A DNA stretch of 64,000 nt from Phenylobacterium sp. (GCA_017991675.1 JAGOQB010000007.1:62001-126000); one strand, 5' to 3'. Shown: positions 43,082 through 52,742, numbered from the stretch's first letter. Numbers and translations: made by a program. Notes: a model not told the origin generated them from the letters alone.

Positions 43082-43435
43082 ATGGCGCTTCTACGCACAT
43101 GGTGGCGGACACTCGGCGGCCTGATGGTCGTCGCCTTCGCCATGGCGTTTGTGGCGGGGTCGGCGATCGACGCCGTCGCCTGCCAGGACGAAGGCAGCCC
43201 GGTCGGCGTAGCTGGCGATCTGCACTATGTCCTCGTCGCTGACGACTCCGAACCCGATCCGATCCACAGCGCAGTCGAAACCTGCGCCCACGGCCATTGC
43301 CACCACCTAGGGCTGGGCTTCGCCCAGGGCCAGGACGTCAGTGCGCGCCGCTCTTCGGAGCCGCACAGCTGGGCGCTCGCACGCCTGCATCCCGACTTCG
43401 ACCCTTCCAGCCTAGAACGTCCGCCTCGCGCGTGA
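43082..43435 (+). CDS. czcI: CzcI-like small secreted protein 3
   Basis: The 117-residue protein has a hydrophobic N-terminus (about residues 13-33), the His/Cys motif TCAHGHCHHLG and the ending SSLERPPRA. It lies 51 bases before the second czcC. The motif is the most His-rich of the three copies and should bind metal. Role by analogy with CzcI. Confidence 0.74.
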   Translation: MALLRTWWRTLGGLMVVAFAMAFVAGSAIDAVACQDEGSPVGVAGDLHYVLVADDSEPDPIHSAVETCAHGHCHHLGLGFAQGQDVSARRSSEPHSWALARLHPDFDPSSLERPPRA

Positions 43436-43486
43436 TGACCCGGCGCCTCCCCGCGCCTTCCGTCATCACAATCGAGAAGGATTATC

Positions 43487-44743
43487 GTGTCTTATCATCG
43501 AGGGCCGCTGCTTGCGGCCGCGTCAGGGCTGGCGGCCCTGGGGCTCTTTGTCGGCGCGCCCGCCGCTGAGCCTGTTCCGCCGTTCGCCGAACTCGTGGCG
43601 CAAGCTGATGCAACCGCGCCGCGCCTTGCCGAAGCCCGCGCCGCGGTCTCCCGGGCCGAAGGCCTGGCGCTGCAGGCCAGCGCCTTTCCAAACCCAACGA
43701 TCGGTATCGATCGGGAGAACTTTTCCGGCACCGGGCCATACAGTGGGTCCGGCGTCGCCGAGACCACGGCGACCCTAGGCCAGACCCTGGAGCTCGGCGG
43801 CAAGCGGGCCGCCCGCATCGGGGTCGGGCGGGCCGAACTGGACGCCGCCCGGAGGCGCGAAGCGCAGGCGCGTACCGATTTCCGGTTCGATTTGGCCCTC
43901 GCCTACGCCGAAGCCGAAGCTAGCGACCGGCGCCTCATCCTCGCTGAGGACACGTTGGCGGCCGCCAAGCAGGATGCCGCCATTGCGCGAGCCTTCGTGC
44001 AGGCGGGGCGGGAGCCGGAATTGCGTCGGCTCCAGGCCGAGGCGTCCTTGCAGAGCGCGCTCGCTGCGCTCGACGAGGCGCAAGCGGCACGGGCGACGGC
44101 GTTCTCGAACCTGACCGCCCTAGCCGGTGCAGCCACACCGTTCACTTCGATCCCCACAAGCCTGCTCGACCAGGGCGCCTCATTTTTTGGGCGGCGGTCG
44201 CTGGATCCGGAGCACAGCGTTGCGATCTTGGTCGCCGAGGCCGAGCGCGAGGCAGCGCAGCGGCGGGTGACGTTGGAGCGCCGCCAGGCTGTTCCAGATC
44301 TATCCGTCTCGGTCGGCGTACGGCGCTTCTCTGAGTCAGATTCGACCGCATTGGTCGCTGGGGTCTCAGCGCCGCTTCCGCTCTTTGACCGGAACAAGGG
44401 CAATATCCGTGCGGCTCGGGCCGACGTGAACGCGGCCGAGGCAAGGCTCAACGCTGCACGTCTGGACGCCGCCGCCGCCGTACGTTCGGGGACGGCCCGG
44501 ATCGCCGCAGCCGAAGCCCGACTTTCGGCCGCCCTTGAGGGCGAAAGAGTCGCCCAGGAAGCCTACCGGCTGACCCGCATCGGCTACGAAGCCGGCAAGA
44601 TCGATCTCGCCGAGCTTCTCAACACCCGCCGCGCTCTGACGGACGCGCGGGCCCAATCCATCGCTGCCGCCGTAGAGCGGATCGGCGCCCAGGCCGCCCT
44701 TGTCCGATTGACGGGCGTCGCCGAGACCGGAGTACCCCAATGA
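43487..44743 (+). CDS. czcC: CzcC-like outer membrane factor, operon 2
   Basis: The 418-residue TolC-family protein starts at a GTG with GAGAAGG upstream. It repeats the landmarks of the first copy: FPNPTIGIDRENFSGTGPYSG, LGQTLELGGKR and YEAGKIDLAELLNTRRAL (each shown in part). The two copies are clearly paralogous but well diverged, so the duplication is not recent. It overlaps czcB by 4 bases. Confidence 0.92.
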   Translation: MSYHRGPLLAAASGLAALGLFVGAPAAEPVPPFAELVAQADATAPRLAEARAAVSRAEGLALQASAFPNPTIGIDRENFSGTGPYSGSGVAETTATLGQTLELGGKRAARIGVGRAELDAARRREAQARTDFRFDLALAYAEAEASDRRLILAEDTLAAAKQDAAIARAFVQAGREPELRRLQAEASLQSALAALDEAQAARATAFSNLTALAGAATPFTSIPTSLLDQGASFFGRRSLDPEHSVAILVAEAEREAAQRRVTLERRQAVPDLSVSVGVRRFSESDSTALVAGVSAPLPLFDRNKGNIRAARADVNAAEARLNAARLDAAAAVRSGTARIAAAEARLSAALEGERVAQEAYRLTRIGYEAGKIDLAELLNTRRALTDARAQSIAAAVERIGAQAALVRLTGVAETGVPQ

Positions 44744-45984
44744 CCAAAGACAAGCAGCGCCTCTTTGGCGCGGTGGCTGCGGCCGCTGTAATCGCTGGCG
44801 GCGCGGGCTTTGGCCTGTCCGCCTTGCTCAATCGCAACGACGCCCCCGCGGCGGCGAAGACCTCTGACAGCCATGGGGAGGAAGGCGAGGCCGGGCACGC
44901 TGAGGATGGCAAAGCCGGAGAAGCCGGTCACGCTGAAGAGGGTGGTCACGCCGAAGGCGGCGCCGAGAAGGATGAAGAGGGCGTCGTCGCCCTGACGCCG
45001 GACCAGTTGCAGGCAGCTGGCATCAAAATCGTGGCGGTCGGCCAGGGTGGTGGTGGCGAGACGCGGCTCTCGGGCCGGGTGGAGCCCGTCATCGATGCGC
45101 GGGCCAGTGTCGGCGCTGCCGTCGCCGGTCGCATCGAGCAGGTCCTTGTGGCTCCCGGTCAGTCGGTGCGCGCCGGGCAACCATTGATCGTTCTGGTCAG
45201 CGGCGACGCCGCGACCTATCGCGCTGAAGCCGATGCGGCGGTTGCTGCGGCAGACGCCGCCCGCCGCGCTTACGACCGTGACCGGAGCCTTGGCGAACAG
45301 GGCGTGGTCGCGCGGCAAGAGGTGGAAACCTCCCGTGCTCAAGCGATGAGCGCGGAGGCCAGTGCTCGAGCTGCGCGTGCGCGGTCGGCCGCGGCCGGCG
45401 GCCCCAATGCATCTGGCCGGACCAGCGTGACTTCGCCGATCTCCGGCGTTGTTTCCAGCGTCGCGGTGGGGCCGGGCGGCTTCGTCGCCCAGGGCGGCGT
45501 TGTCGCTGAGGTCACCAACCCTGCGCGCGTGGAGTTGGTGTTCAATGCGCCGCCCGCCATCGCGACGGGTTTGCGCGCTGGTGCGCCCATTCGTGTCCAC
45601 GGTCCTGCCGGCGAGTTTGACGCTGTGGTGACCGGGGTCGCCGCCGCCGCCAACGCCTCAACCGGCGCGACCGTGGTCCGCGCACGGCCAAGCGGGGGCG
45701 CAGCGCCCCCTGTCGGATCACCGGTAACCGCGGCCGTCGTCACCGGCGGTGCGACTGGGGGCGTCACGGTGCCGTCCGAGGCCGTGCAGACGGTCGAGGG
45801 TGGAAGCGTCGTCTTCCTCCAAACTGCTGGGGGCTTCAGGGCTGTGCCCGTCCTCACCGGTCGCCAGGCGGGCGGCCGAACCGAGATTCTGCGAGGGCTG
45901 AACGGGTCCGAACGGATCGCCGGCGCCAACGCCTTCCTGCTGAAAGCCGAGCTCGCCAAGGGCCAGGCCGAGCACGGGCACTAG
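44740..45984 (+). CDS. czcB: CzcB-like membrane fusion protein with His/Glu-rich N-terminus, operon 2
   Basis: The 414-residue adaptor has an N-terminal helix, then a His- and Glu-rich stretch (about residues 45-85, repeats of GHAE), which can bind metal in the periplasm. The lipoyl motif (VAGRIEQVLVAPGQSV), coiled-coil hairpin and beta-barrel pieces follow. The His-rich stretch is absent from the first CzcB, suggesting a different affinity or metal. Its start overlaps czcC by 4 bases. Confidence 0.93.
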   Translation: MTKDKQRLFGAVAAAAVIAGGAGFGLSALLNRNDAPAAAKTSDSHGEEGEAGHAEDGKAGEAGHAEEGGHAEGGAEKDEEGVVALTPDQLQAAGIKIVAVGQGGGGETRLSGRVEPVIDARASVGAAVAGRIEQVLVAPGQSVRAGQPLIVLVSGDAATYRAEADAAVAAADAARRAYDRDRSLGEQGVVARQEVETSRAQAMSAEASARAARARSAAAGGPNASGRTSVTSPISGVVSSVAVGPGGFVAQGGVVAEVTNPARVELVFNAPPAIATGLRAGAPIRVHGPAGEFDAVVTGVAAAANASTGATVVRARPSGGAAPPVGSPVTAAVVTGGATGGVTVPSEAVQTVEGGSVVFLQTAGGFRAVPVLTGRQAGGRTEILRGLNGSERIAGANAFLLKAELAKGQAEHGH

Positions 45985-45993
45985 GGGGCGCGC

Positions 45994-48900
45994 ATGTTCA
46001 AACTTCTCATAGAAGCATCCGTTCGCTTTCGATGGTTCGTGGTGCTGGCGGTGGCGCTGGTCTGCGCCGTCGGCCTCTTCGAACTCACCCGGCTGCCGAT
46101 CGACGCCGTGCCGGATATCACGAACCGTCAGGTGCAAATCACCACGGTCGCTCCTGCTCTGGCGCCTGAGCAGATCGAGCGCCAGGTAACCTATCCACTT
46201 GAGACGGCGTTGGCCGGCATCCCGGGACTTACCAGCACCCGGTCGCTGTCGCGCAACGGCTTCAGCCAGATCACTGCGATCTTCACCGACCAGACCGATA
46301 TCTACTTCGCCCGACAGCAGGTGGCTGAGCGGTTAGCCCAGGCGCGGGAGCGTATGCCCGAAGGGGTGGAGCCTGCACTGTCGCCGATCACCACGGGGTT
46401 GGGCGAGGTCCTCATGTGGACCGTCGACTACGAGCCCTACAGCCAGAAGACGCTGGCTAAGCCAGGGCAACCGGGCTGGCAGGAGGAGGGCGTCTATCTC
46501 ACTCCCGAGGGAGAACGCCTGACCACTCCGCAGCAGCGGGCGACCTATCTTCGCACGGTTCAGGACTGGATCATCGCGCCGCAGATGCGCACGACCACGG
46601 GGCTGGCGGGGGTCGATACGGTCGGCGGCTACGTCAAGGAGTTCGCGGTCAGGCCAGACGTCGCCAAGCTCGCCGGCTACGGACTGAGTCTGAACGATCT
46701 CGTCCTGGCTCTCGATCGAGCCAACATCCAATCGGGCGCCGGCTACATTCAGCGTGCCGGGGAAGCCTTGGTGGTGCGTACCGACGCCCTCGCGGCCACG
46801 GCGGAGGACCTTGCCCAAGCGCCGGTGACCAACCGCAGCGGCCTGGTCGTTCGCGTGGCGGATGTCGCTACGGTCGAGGCGGGCCAAGCGCCTAGGCTGG
46901 GCGGGGCAAGCCGAGACGGGCATGAGGCCGTGCTGGGCACGGCTCTGATGATCGCGGGCGGCAATAGCCGCACGGTGGCGCAGGCGGCCGCCGAGCGTCT
47001 TTCGGTGGTCGACGACTCCCTGCCGCCCAGCATCGTCGCCGTACCGGTGTTGAACCGCAGTGAGCTGGTCAACTCGACCATCGCTACAGTGGCGCGCAAT
47101 CTTACCGAGGGCGCGCTCCTGGTGATCGTGATCCTCTTCCTGCTGCTGGGGAACATCCGCGCCGCGATCATCACCTCCTTGATGATCCCGCTCTCATTCC
47201 TGTTCGCCGTCATCGGCATGAACCGGTTCGGCATCAGCGGAAACCTGATGAGCCTGGGCGCCCTCGATTTCGGCCTAATGGTCGATGGCGGCGTCGTGGT
47301 GATCGAGAACACGCTGCTGATGCTGACCAAGCGCCGTGCTGAGCTTGGACGCCTTCTGACCCGTCACGAGCGTCTGGATGTCGCCATCCAGTCGGCCCGG
47401 CAAATGGTCAAGCCGGCCGCATTCGGACAGCTGATCATTCTTCTGGTCTTCGCCCCGCTGCTCACCCTTGAGGGGGTCGAAGGCAAGACCTTCCAGCCGA
47501 TGGGCGCGACGGTGATGCTCGCCCTCGTGGGCGCCTTCATCTTCTCGTTCACCTTCGTGCCGGCCATGACGGCGCTGCTCGTCCGCGATCCCAAGACGGT
47601 CCACACCGGTCCGGATGGAGAGGTCGAGGAACACGAGACCAAGATCCTGCGTTTCGCGCGCCGGTTCATCCAGCCTGCCATCGTGGCGGCGGTCGCTCGG
47701 CCAAAGGTGGTCCTGATCTCGGCGATCACCGCCCTTGTGTTGGGGGCGGTGTCCTTCACTGTCCTTGGCCGAGAATTCATTCCAACCCTCGATGAGGGCG
47801 ATATCGCCATGCAGGCTCTGCGGGTGCCGTCGGCTTCACTCGAACAGTCCCTGGCCATGCAGATGGCGCTGGAGAAGGTCATCAAAGCCCAGCCGGAGGT
47901 GGAGACGATGTTCTCGCGCACCGGCACGGCCGAGGCCGCAGTCGACCCGATGCCGCCCAATATCTCCGACAGCGTCATCGTCTTGAAGGACCGCAAGGAC
48001 TGGCCCGACCCGAAGCTGCCGAAGGAGGAGCTCATTGCTCGGTTCGAGAAGGTGGCTTCTGGACAGATCGGCAACAACTTCGAGTTCAGCCAGCCCATTG
48101 AACTGCGCTTCAATGAACTGATCTCCGGGGTTCGAACCGACCTTGCGGTGATGGTCTACGGCGACGACTTCGCCACTCTGCAGCGTGTCAGCGACCAAAT
48201 CGCCGGCGTCCTGCGCGAGACGTCCGGATCGGCGGACGTCCGGGTCGAGCAGGCGTCAGGCCTGCCGACCCTGACAATCACCGTCGATCGCTTTGCCGCC
48301 GCCAACTACGGGCTGTCGGCAGCCGATATCAGTGAGGCGGTCTCTGCGGGGATCGGCGGAGCAGAGGCCGGGCGAATCTTTGAAGGCGATCGCCGCTTCG
48401 ATGTGGTGGTGCGCCTTCCAGAAGACGCGCGCAACGACCCGGCGGCGTTGGCCGCTCTCCCGATTAGCGGGCCGAACGGCACAGTCGTTCCGCTGTCGTC
48501 AGTCGCCCGCATCCAGACCGGAGAGGGACCAAACCAAATCAGTCGCCAGAATGGCAGTCGTCGCATGGTGGTCCAGGCCAACGTTCGCGGTCGCGATCTC
48601 GGAGGCTTCGTCACCGATGCCCAGGAAAGGGTGGCCAAGGTCGACCTTCCGGCCGGGGTGTATCTCGACTGGGGCGGCCAATTCGAGAACCTGCAGCGCG
48701 CCGAGCAGCGGCTCTCGCTCGTCATTCCGATTGTTTTCGTGCTGATCGGGATCCTGCTCTTCATGGCCTTGGGCTCGTTTGCTGAAGCTGGTCTGGTGTT
48801 CGCCTGCGTTCCCTTGGCCCTCGTCGGAGGGGCGCTCGCTCTACTGTTGCGCGGCATGCCGTTCTCGGTGTCCGCAGCCGTCGGCTTCATCGCCGTCTCA

Positions 48901-49215
48901 GGGGTCGCGACGCTGAACGGGCTCGTGCTCATGCAGTCGATCCGGGAGCGGCTCGACGGCGGCCTAGACCCGCGTACAGCGGCGATCGAAGGTGCATCGA
49001 GCCGCCTACGAGCAGTGCTCACGACTGCGCTGGTGGCGATCGTTGGCTTCATCCCGATGGCGATCGCCAGCGGGGCAGGGGCCGAAGTGCAAAAGCCGCT
49101 GGCGACTGTGGTCATCGGCGGGCTGCTGACGGCGACGGCGCTGACCCTCCTGGTGCTGCCGACCTTCGCGGCCCAGGCGGTTAGGCACCGCAAGAGTGAA
49201 GGGATCGAAGACTAG
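45994..49215 (+). CDS. czcA: CzcA-like heavy-metal RND pump, operon 2
   Basis: The 1073-residue pump has the same plan as the first: LPIDAVPDITNRQVQIT near the start and LGALDFGLMVDGGVVVIEN near residues 417-437. The DFG..VDG relay is kept. It completes the second czcCBA operon and is followed, after 99 bases, by a CzcP-like ATPase, recalling the czc cluster of Cupriavidus metallidurans, where czcP accompanies czcCBA. Confidence 0.95.
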   Translation: MFKLLIEASVRFRWFVVLAVALVCAVGLFELTRLPIDAVPDITNRQVQITTVAPALAPEQIERQVTYPLETALAGIPGLTSTRSLSRNGFSQITAIFTDQTDIYFARQQVAERLAQARERMPEGVEPALSPITTGLGEVLMWTVDYEPYSQKTLAKPGQPGWQEEGVYLTPEGERLTTPQQRATYLRTVQDWIIAPQMRTTTGLAGVDTVGGYVKEFAVRPDVAKLAGYGLSLNDLVLALDRANIQSGAGYIQRAGEALVVRTDALAATAEDLAQAPVTNRSGLVVRVADVATVEAGQAPRLGGASRDGHEAVLGTALMIAGGNSRTVAQAAAERLSVVDDSLPPSIVAVPVLNRSELVNSTIATVARNLTEGALLVIVILFLLLGNIRAAIITSLMIPLSFLFAVIGMNRFGISGNLMSLGALDFGLMVDGGVVVIENTLLMLTKRRAELGRLLTRHERLDVAIQSARQMVKPAAFGQLIILLVFAPLLTLEGVEGKTFQPMGATVMLALVGAFIFSFTFVPAMTALLVRDPKTVHTGPDGEVEEHETKILRFARRFIQPAIVAAVARPKVVLISAITALVLGAVSFTVLGREFIPTLDEGDIAMQALRVPSASLEQSLAMQMALEKVIKAQPEVETMFSRTGTAEAAVDPMPPNISDSVIVLKDRKDWPDPKLPKEELIARFEKVASGQIGNNFEFSQPIELRFNELISGVRTDLAVMVYGDDFATLQRVSDQIAGVLRETSGSADVRVEQASGLPTLTITVDRFAAANYGLSAADISEAVSAGIGGAEAGRIFEGDRRFDVVVRLPEDARNDPAALAALPISGPNGTVVPLSSVARIQTGEGPNQISRQNGSRRMVVQANVRGRDLGGFVTDAQERVAKVDLPAGVYLDWGGQFENLQRAEQRLSLVIPIVFVLIGILLFMALGSFAEAGLVFACVPLALVGGALALLLRGMPFSVSAAVGFIAVSGVATLNGLVLMQSIRERLDGGLDPRTAAIEGASSRLRAVLTTALVAIVGFIPMAIASGAGAEVQKPLATVVIGGLLTATALTLLVLPTFAAQAVRHRKSEGIED

Positions 49216-49314
49216 CTCGATCCCGGCGTTCAACGGCAGGCGGCGGGAAGCCGTCGCCTGCTTCGTCCAACCAGTCTCGAGGCCGCACGTTCTGGCCTCA
49301 TCAAGAGGTTCGGC

Positions 49315-51801
49315 ATGATCCAGACGCTTCAACTCGACATCCCGCTGATCTTGCCGGAGGTGCACGACAGTTCGGACGCTTGCGTCAGGCGGCTTACCGA
49401 CGAGATTGCAGGGCGGCCTGGCGTCACCAAGGCCCATGTGGTGGACGGCGCTGAGGCCAAGGAGCCTCACCTCTGCGTCCACTATGATCCCGCTGTCATC
49501 TCGCTATCGCGGCTACGAGAACTCGTCACCGCATCGGGCGCGGCGATCACAGAACGCTTTGGTCACGCTGTCTGGCAGGTTCAGGGCATCCAGCATGAGC
49601 GCCGCGCGCGGACGATCACAGAGCGTCTTGCCGCAACTCCTGGCGTGCTTGAGGCCGACGCCAGCGCCGCGGGTCTCGTCCGGATCGAGTTCGATCGGAC
49701 TTTCGTATCGCAGGAAGAGGTACTGAAGGTCCTCGCTGGGCTTGGTGTGACGCCTGTCACGAAGGCCCCGGCGAGAGAGGCGAAGGCTCACGATGAGCAC
49801 GGAAAGCCGGGCCATGTTCACAAGGAAGGTGAGGATCACGGGCACGCTCATGGCGGCCCGCTCGGGGCCAATAGCGAACTGATCTTTTCGCTGCTTTGCG
49901 GGGGGCTGCTGGCGACGGGCTTCCTGATCGAAAAGCTGGTCCCCGCCGCGCCGGCCTGGTTGCCGACCGCGCTTTATGTAGGGGCCTACGGCTTCGGGGG
50001 TTTCTTCACGCTCCGCGAAGCCTTCGACAACCTTCGCCTTAAGCGCTTTGAAATCGACACCCTGATGCTCGTTGCGGCCGCAGGTGCTGCGGCGCTGGGG
50101 GCGTGGGCTGAGGGGGCGCTGCTGCTGTTCCTCTTCAGTCTAGGCCATGCGCTCGAGCACTACGCCATGGGGCGCGCCAAGCGCGCGATCGAAGCATTGG
50201 CCGAACTTGCGCCACGCACCGCGACCGTCCGACGCCAGGGCGGAACAACCGAAGTGGGGGTCGAGGACCTCGTGCTTGGGGATGTGGTGATTGTCCGCCC
50301 GAACGAGCGCCTGCCCGCCGATGGATTTGTGGTGAAAGGCGCGTCCAGCATCAACCAGGCCCCGGTTACCGGCGAGAGCATGCCGGTCGACAAGCGCCCG
50401 GTCGAGAATCCGTCTCTGGCTCGCGCTAGGCCCGATGGCGTCGACGCTACGTCTCGGGTGTTCGCCGGCACTATAAACGGGGCCGGCGCGATTGAGGTGG
50501 AGGTCACGCGCCTCTCCACCGATTCCGCCTTGGCCAAGGTCGTACGCTTGGTTAGCGAGGCCGAGACCCGAAAGTCTCCGACGCAGAGGTTCACCGACAA
50601 GTTCGAGCGGATCTTCGTGCCCGTCGTCCTGGTGCTGGCGTTCGTGTTGCTCTTTGCATGGGTCGTCGTCGACGAGCCCTTCTCGGACAGTTTCTATCGC
50701 GCCATGGCGGTGCTCGTCGCCGCAAGTCCCTGCGCGCTGGCTATCGCTACGCCCAGCGCCGTGCTCTCTGGCGTCGCAAGAGCGGCCAAGGGCGGCGTTC
50801 TCATCAAAGGCGGCGCGCCGCTGGAGGATCTGGGCTCACTGCGGTCCATCGCTTTTGACAAGACCGGGACGCTCACTGAAGGGCGGCCGCGGATCACGGA
50901 CGTCATCGCCGCGCCCGCGGTGGATGATGAAGAACTTCTGCGTGTCGCGGTCGCGGTCGAGATGCTCAGCGATCATCCGCTTGCCGAAGCGATCGCCCGC
51001 GACGGCCGTGAACGGCTCGGGGCAGCGGGCAAGGCCATCGGTGCGGCTAGCGAACTGAACAACCTCATCGGACGCGGCGTCGTCGCCCGGCTGGACGGCG
51101 AAACCGTTTGGATCGGCAAGGCCGAGATGTTCGGCGTGGATGGCGTGCCGCCGCTTGGCGCTGAGTCCGCGCAGGCCATTGCTCGCCTTCGTGACCAAGG
51201 TCGCACGACCATGGCGGTGCGCAAGGGGGACCGCGACCTGGGCGTCATCGGCCTGATGGACACTCCCCGAGAGGCTGCGCGCGAAGCCTTGGCTGCGCTG
51301 CGGCGGCTCGGCATCACCCGCATGCTGATGATCTCTGGGGACCACAGCAAGGTCGCCGAGGCGATCGCCAAGGATGTCGGCTTGGACGAGGCTTGGGGTG
51401 ATCTCATGCCAGAGGACAAGGTCGAGGCCATCCGCAAACTCCGGGCGGAGGACAAGGTCGCGATGGTCGGCGACGGTGTGAACGACGCGCCGGCTATGGC
51501 CAACGCGACGGTCGGCATCGCCATGGGCGCTGCGGGCTCGGACGTTGCGCTTGAGACTGCCGACGTCGCTTTAATGGCGGACGACCTGCGTCACCTGCCT
51601 TTCGCCGTCGGGCTTAGCCGCCGAACCCGATCAGTCATTCGGCAGAACGTCTTCATCAGTCTGGGGGTGGTCGCGGTCCTCGTGCCGGCGACGATCCTGG
51701 GGCTTGGCATCGGACCGGCCGTGGCGATGCACGAAGGCTCCACACTGGTCGTCGTCTTCAACGCGTTGCGGCTGCTGGCCTACAGCGATCGGGGGGCCTG
51801 A
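49315..51801 (+). CDS. P1B-4-type ATPase with SPC motif (CzcP/CoaT-like)
   Basis: The 828-residue pump differs from the two ZntA proteins: its transmembrane motif is SPC (residues 471-473, AASPCALAIATP), the mark of P1B-4 ATPases that move Zn, Co or Cd quickly. The N-terminus has two HMA-like repeats in which the CxxC is lost (SSDACVRRL; the second has none), then a His-rich linker at 159-180 (HDEHGKPGHVHK). The phosphorylated Asp515 is in DKTGT. Its place after czcCBA supports a role like CzcP, feeding periplasmic metal to CzcCBA. Confidence 0.88.
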   Translation: MIQTLQLDIPLILPEVHDSSDACVRRLTDEIAGRPGVTKAHVVDGAEAKEPHLCVHYDPAVISLSRLRELVTASGAAITERFGHAVWQVQGIQHERRARTITERLAATPGVLEADASAAGLVRIEFDRTFVSQEEVLKVLAGLGVTPVTKAPAREAKAHDEHGKPGHVHKEGEDHGHAHGGPLGANSELIFSLLCGGLLATGFLIEKLVPAAPAWLPTALYVGAYGFGGFFTLREAFDNLRLKRFEIDTLMLVAAAGAAALGAWAEGALLLFLFSLGHALEHYAMGRAKRAIEALAELAPRTATVRRQGGTTEVGVEDLVLGDVVIVRPNERLPADGFVVKGASSINQAPVTGESMPVDKRPVENPSLARARPDGVDATSRVFAGTINGAGAIEVEVTRLSTDSALAKVVRLVSEAETRKSPTQRFTDKFERIFVPVVLVLAFVLLFAWVVVDEPFSDSFYRAMAVLVAASPCALAIATPSAVLSGVARAAKGGVLIKGGAPLEDLGSLRSIAFDKTGTLTEGRPRITDVIAAPAVDDEELLRVAVAVEMLSDHPLAEAIARDGRERLGAAGKAIGAASELNNLIGRGVVARLDGETVWIGKAEMFGVDGVPPLGAESAQAIARLRDQGRTTMAVRKGDRDLGVIGLMDTPREAAREALAALRRLGITRMLMISGDHSKVAEAIAKDVGLDEAWGDLMPEDKVEAIRKLRAEDKVAMVGDGVNDAPAMANATVGIAMGAAGSDVALETADVALMADDLRHLPFAVGLSRRTRSVIRQNVFISLGVVAVLVPATILGLGIGPAVAMHEGSTLVVVFNALRLLAYSDRGA

Positions 51802-51820
51802 TAACAGCTCCGCCTACTTC

Positions 51821-52339
51821 CTAGAGCAAGCGGCGGTTCCAAGGCGCGAAGGCCAGCAGGCGAGCCATGCCGCAGAAGCCGGTGGCGCCCGCGAGCGTCA
51901 GTCCCGCGCCGACGAAGGCCGCGACGGCGAAAAAGCCGGGATGCACCAGCAGGCCGAGCAACACGCCCAGCAGCACCAGCGAACCGGCGCCGATCTGGAC
52001 CTGGCGCATCATCTCTAAACGCGCACGCCGGTCCTGCTCGATCGGCAAGCCCGCCTTGATCCAGCCATCCAGTCCGCCCTGAAGGACAAAGGCTTCGCCG
52101 GTCACGCCCGCGGCTAGGCGGTCGCCGTCGGCGTCGGTGCGCATGCCCGTGCGGCAGGTGAAGATCACTTGGCGGCCAGCTGGGGCTACGCCAGGCGCCG
52201 TGAGTGGTCGGGACAGTGCGCCCTTCACACGGGTGCGGGCGAATTCGTCGGGCTCGCGGATGTCCACCAGTATGGCCTGGCCGGCGTTCAGGCGGGCTGC
52301 GGCGTCAATCGGCGTCAGGGGCGTCAGCTTGGCGGTCAT
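51821..52339 (-). CDS. Rhodanese-DUF2892 fusion protein
   Basis: The 172-residue protein has a rhodanese domain (about 1-100; VDIREPDEF; active Cys62 in TCRTGMR) and a C-terminal DUF2892 membrane hairpin (about 115-160). It would move sulfane sulfur at the inner membrane. It overlaps the ArsR gene by 35 bases on the same strand, so the two share a transcript, and it lies beside a persulfide dioxygenase: together a sulfide or persulfide handling set. Confidence 0.9.
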   Translation of the reverse strand: MTAKLTPLTPIDAAARLNAGQAILVDIREPDEFARTRVKGALSRPLTAPGVAPAGRQVIFTCRTGMRTDADGDRLAAGVTGEAFVLQGGLDGWIKAGLPIEQDRRARLEMMRQVQIGAGSLVLLGVLLGLLVHPGFFAVAAFVGAGLTLAGATGFCGMARLLAFAPWNRRLL

Positions 52340-52676
52340 GGCTCTTCCTCGTGTCCGGGGGACAGAAGATCTCGGCGAGTGTCGTCACCACCCGCACCGC
52401 GGCGGGATTGGCAATCCGGTACCAGATGGTCTGGCCGTCGCGGCGCGTGGCCACGATCGCCTCCTCGCGAAGCACCGCCAGGTGCTGCGAAAGGGCCGAC
52501 TGCGAAAGGCCGACCCGAGGAAGTAAGTCCCCGACCGACAGCTCGCCGTCCCCCAGTTGGCAGAGGACCATCAGCCGACGCTCGTTGGCCAGCGCGCGAA
52601 GGAGCTTGGCGGCTTCCCCGGCGCTGGCCTCGAAACGGGTGATGTCGAAGTTCGCGAGATCGAACATGGTCGCCAT
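52305..52676 (-). CDS. ArsR-family regulator of the BigR/SqrR persulfide-sensing type
   Basis: The 123-residue repressor has a winged helix (LLRALANERRLMVLCQLGDG; VGLSQSALSQHLAVLREE, both typical). The two Cys residues, Cys39 (VLCQL) and Cys105 (EIFCPP), are at the places used by BigR/SqrR to form a tetrasulfide bridge on sulfane sulfur. It faces the dioxygenase gene across a 66-base gap that holds a perfect operator-like palindrome. The start could be the second ATG at 52667. Confidence 0.88.
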   Translation of the reverse strand: MATMFDLANFDITRFEASAGEAAKLLRALANERRLMVLCQLGDGELSVGDLLPRVGLSQSALSQHLAVLREEAIVATRRDGQTIWYRIANPAAVRVVTTLAEIFCPPDTRKSHDRQADAPDAD

Positions 52677-52686
52677 ATATGCGAAG

Positions 52687-52701
52687 TTGCTAAATTAGCA
52701 A
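52687..52701. promoter_or_regulatory. Palindrome TTGCTAA-A-TTAGCAA, likely ArsR-type operator
   Basis: A perfect 7-base dyad in AT-rich DNA lies between the divergent arsR-type and persulfide dioxygenase genes. A related half-site (TAGCTAATATA) follows. The position fits repression of both genes. Confidence 0.75.
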
Positions 52702-52742
52702 TAGCTAATATATAGAGAGCCGAAAGCCAGGAGGCTCCGACC

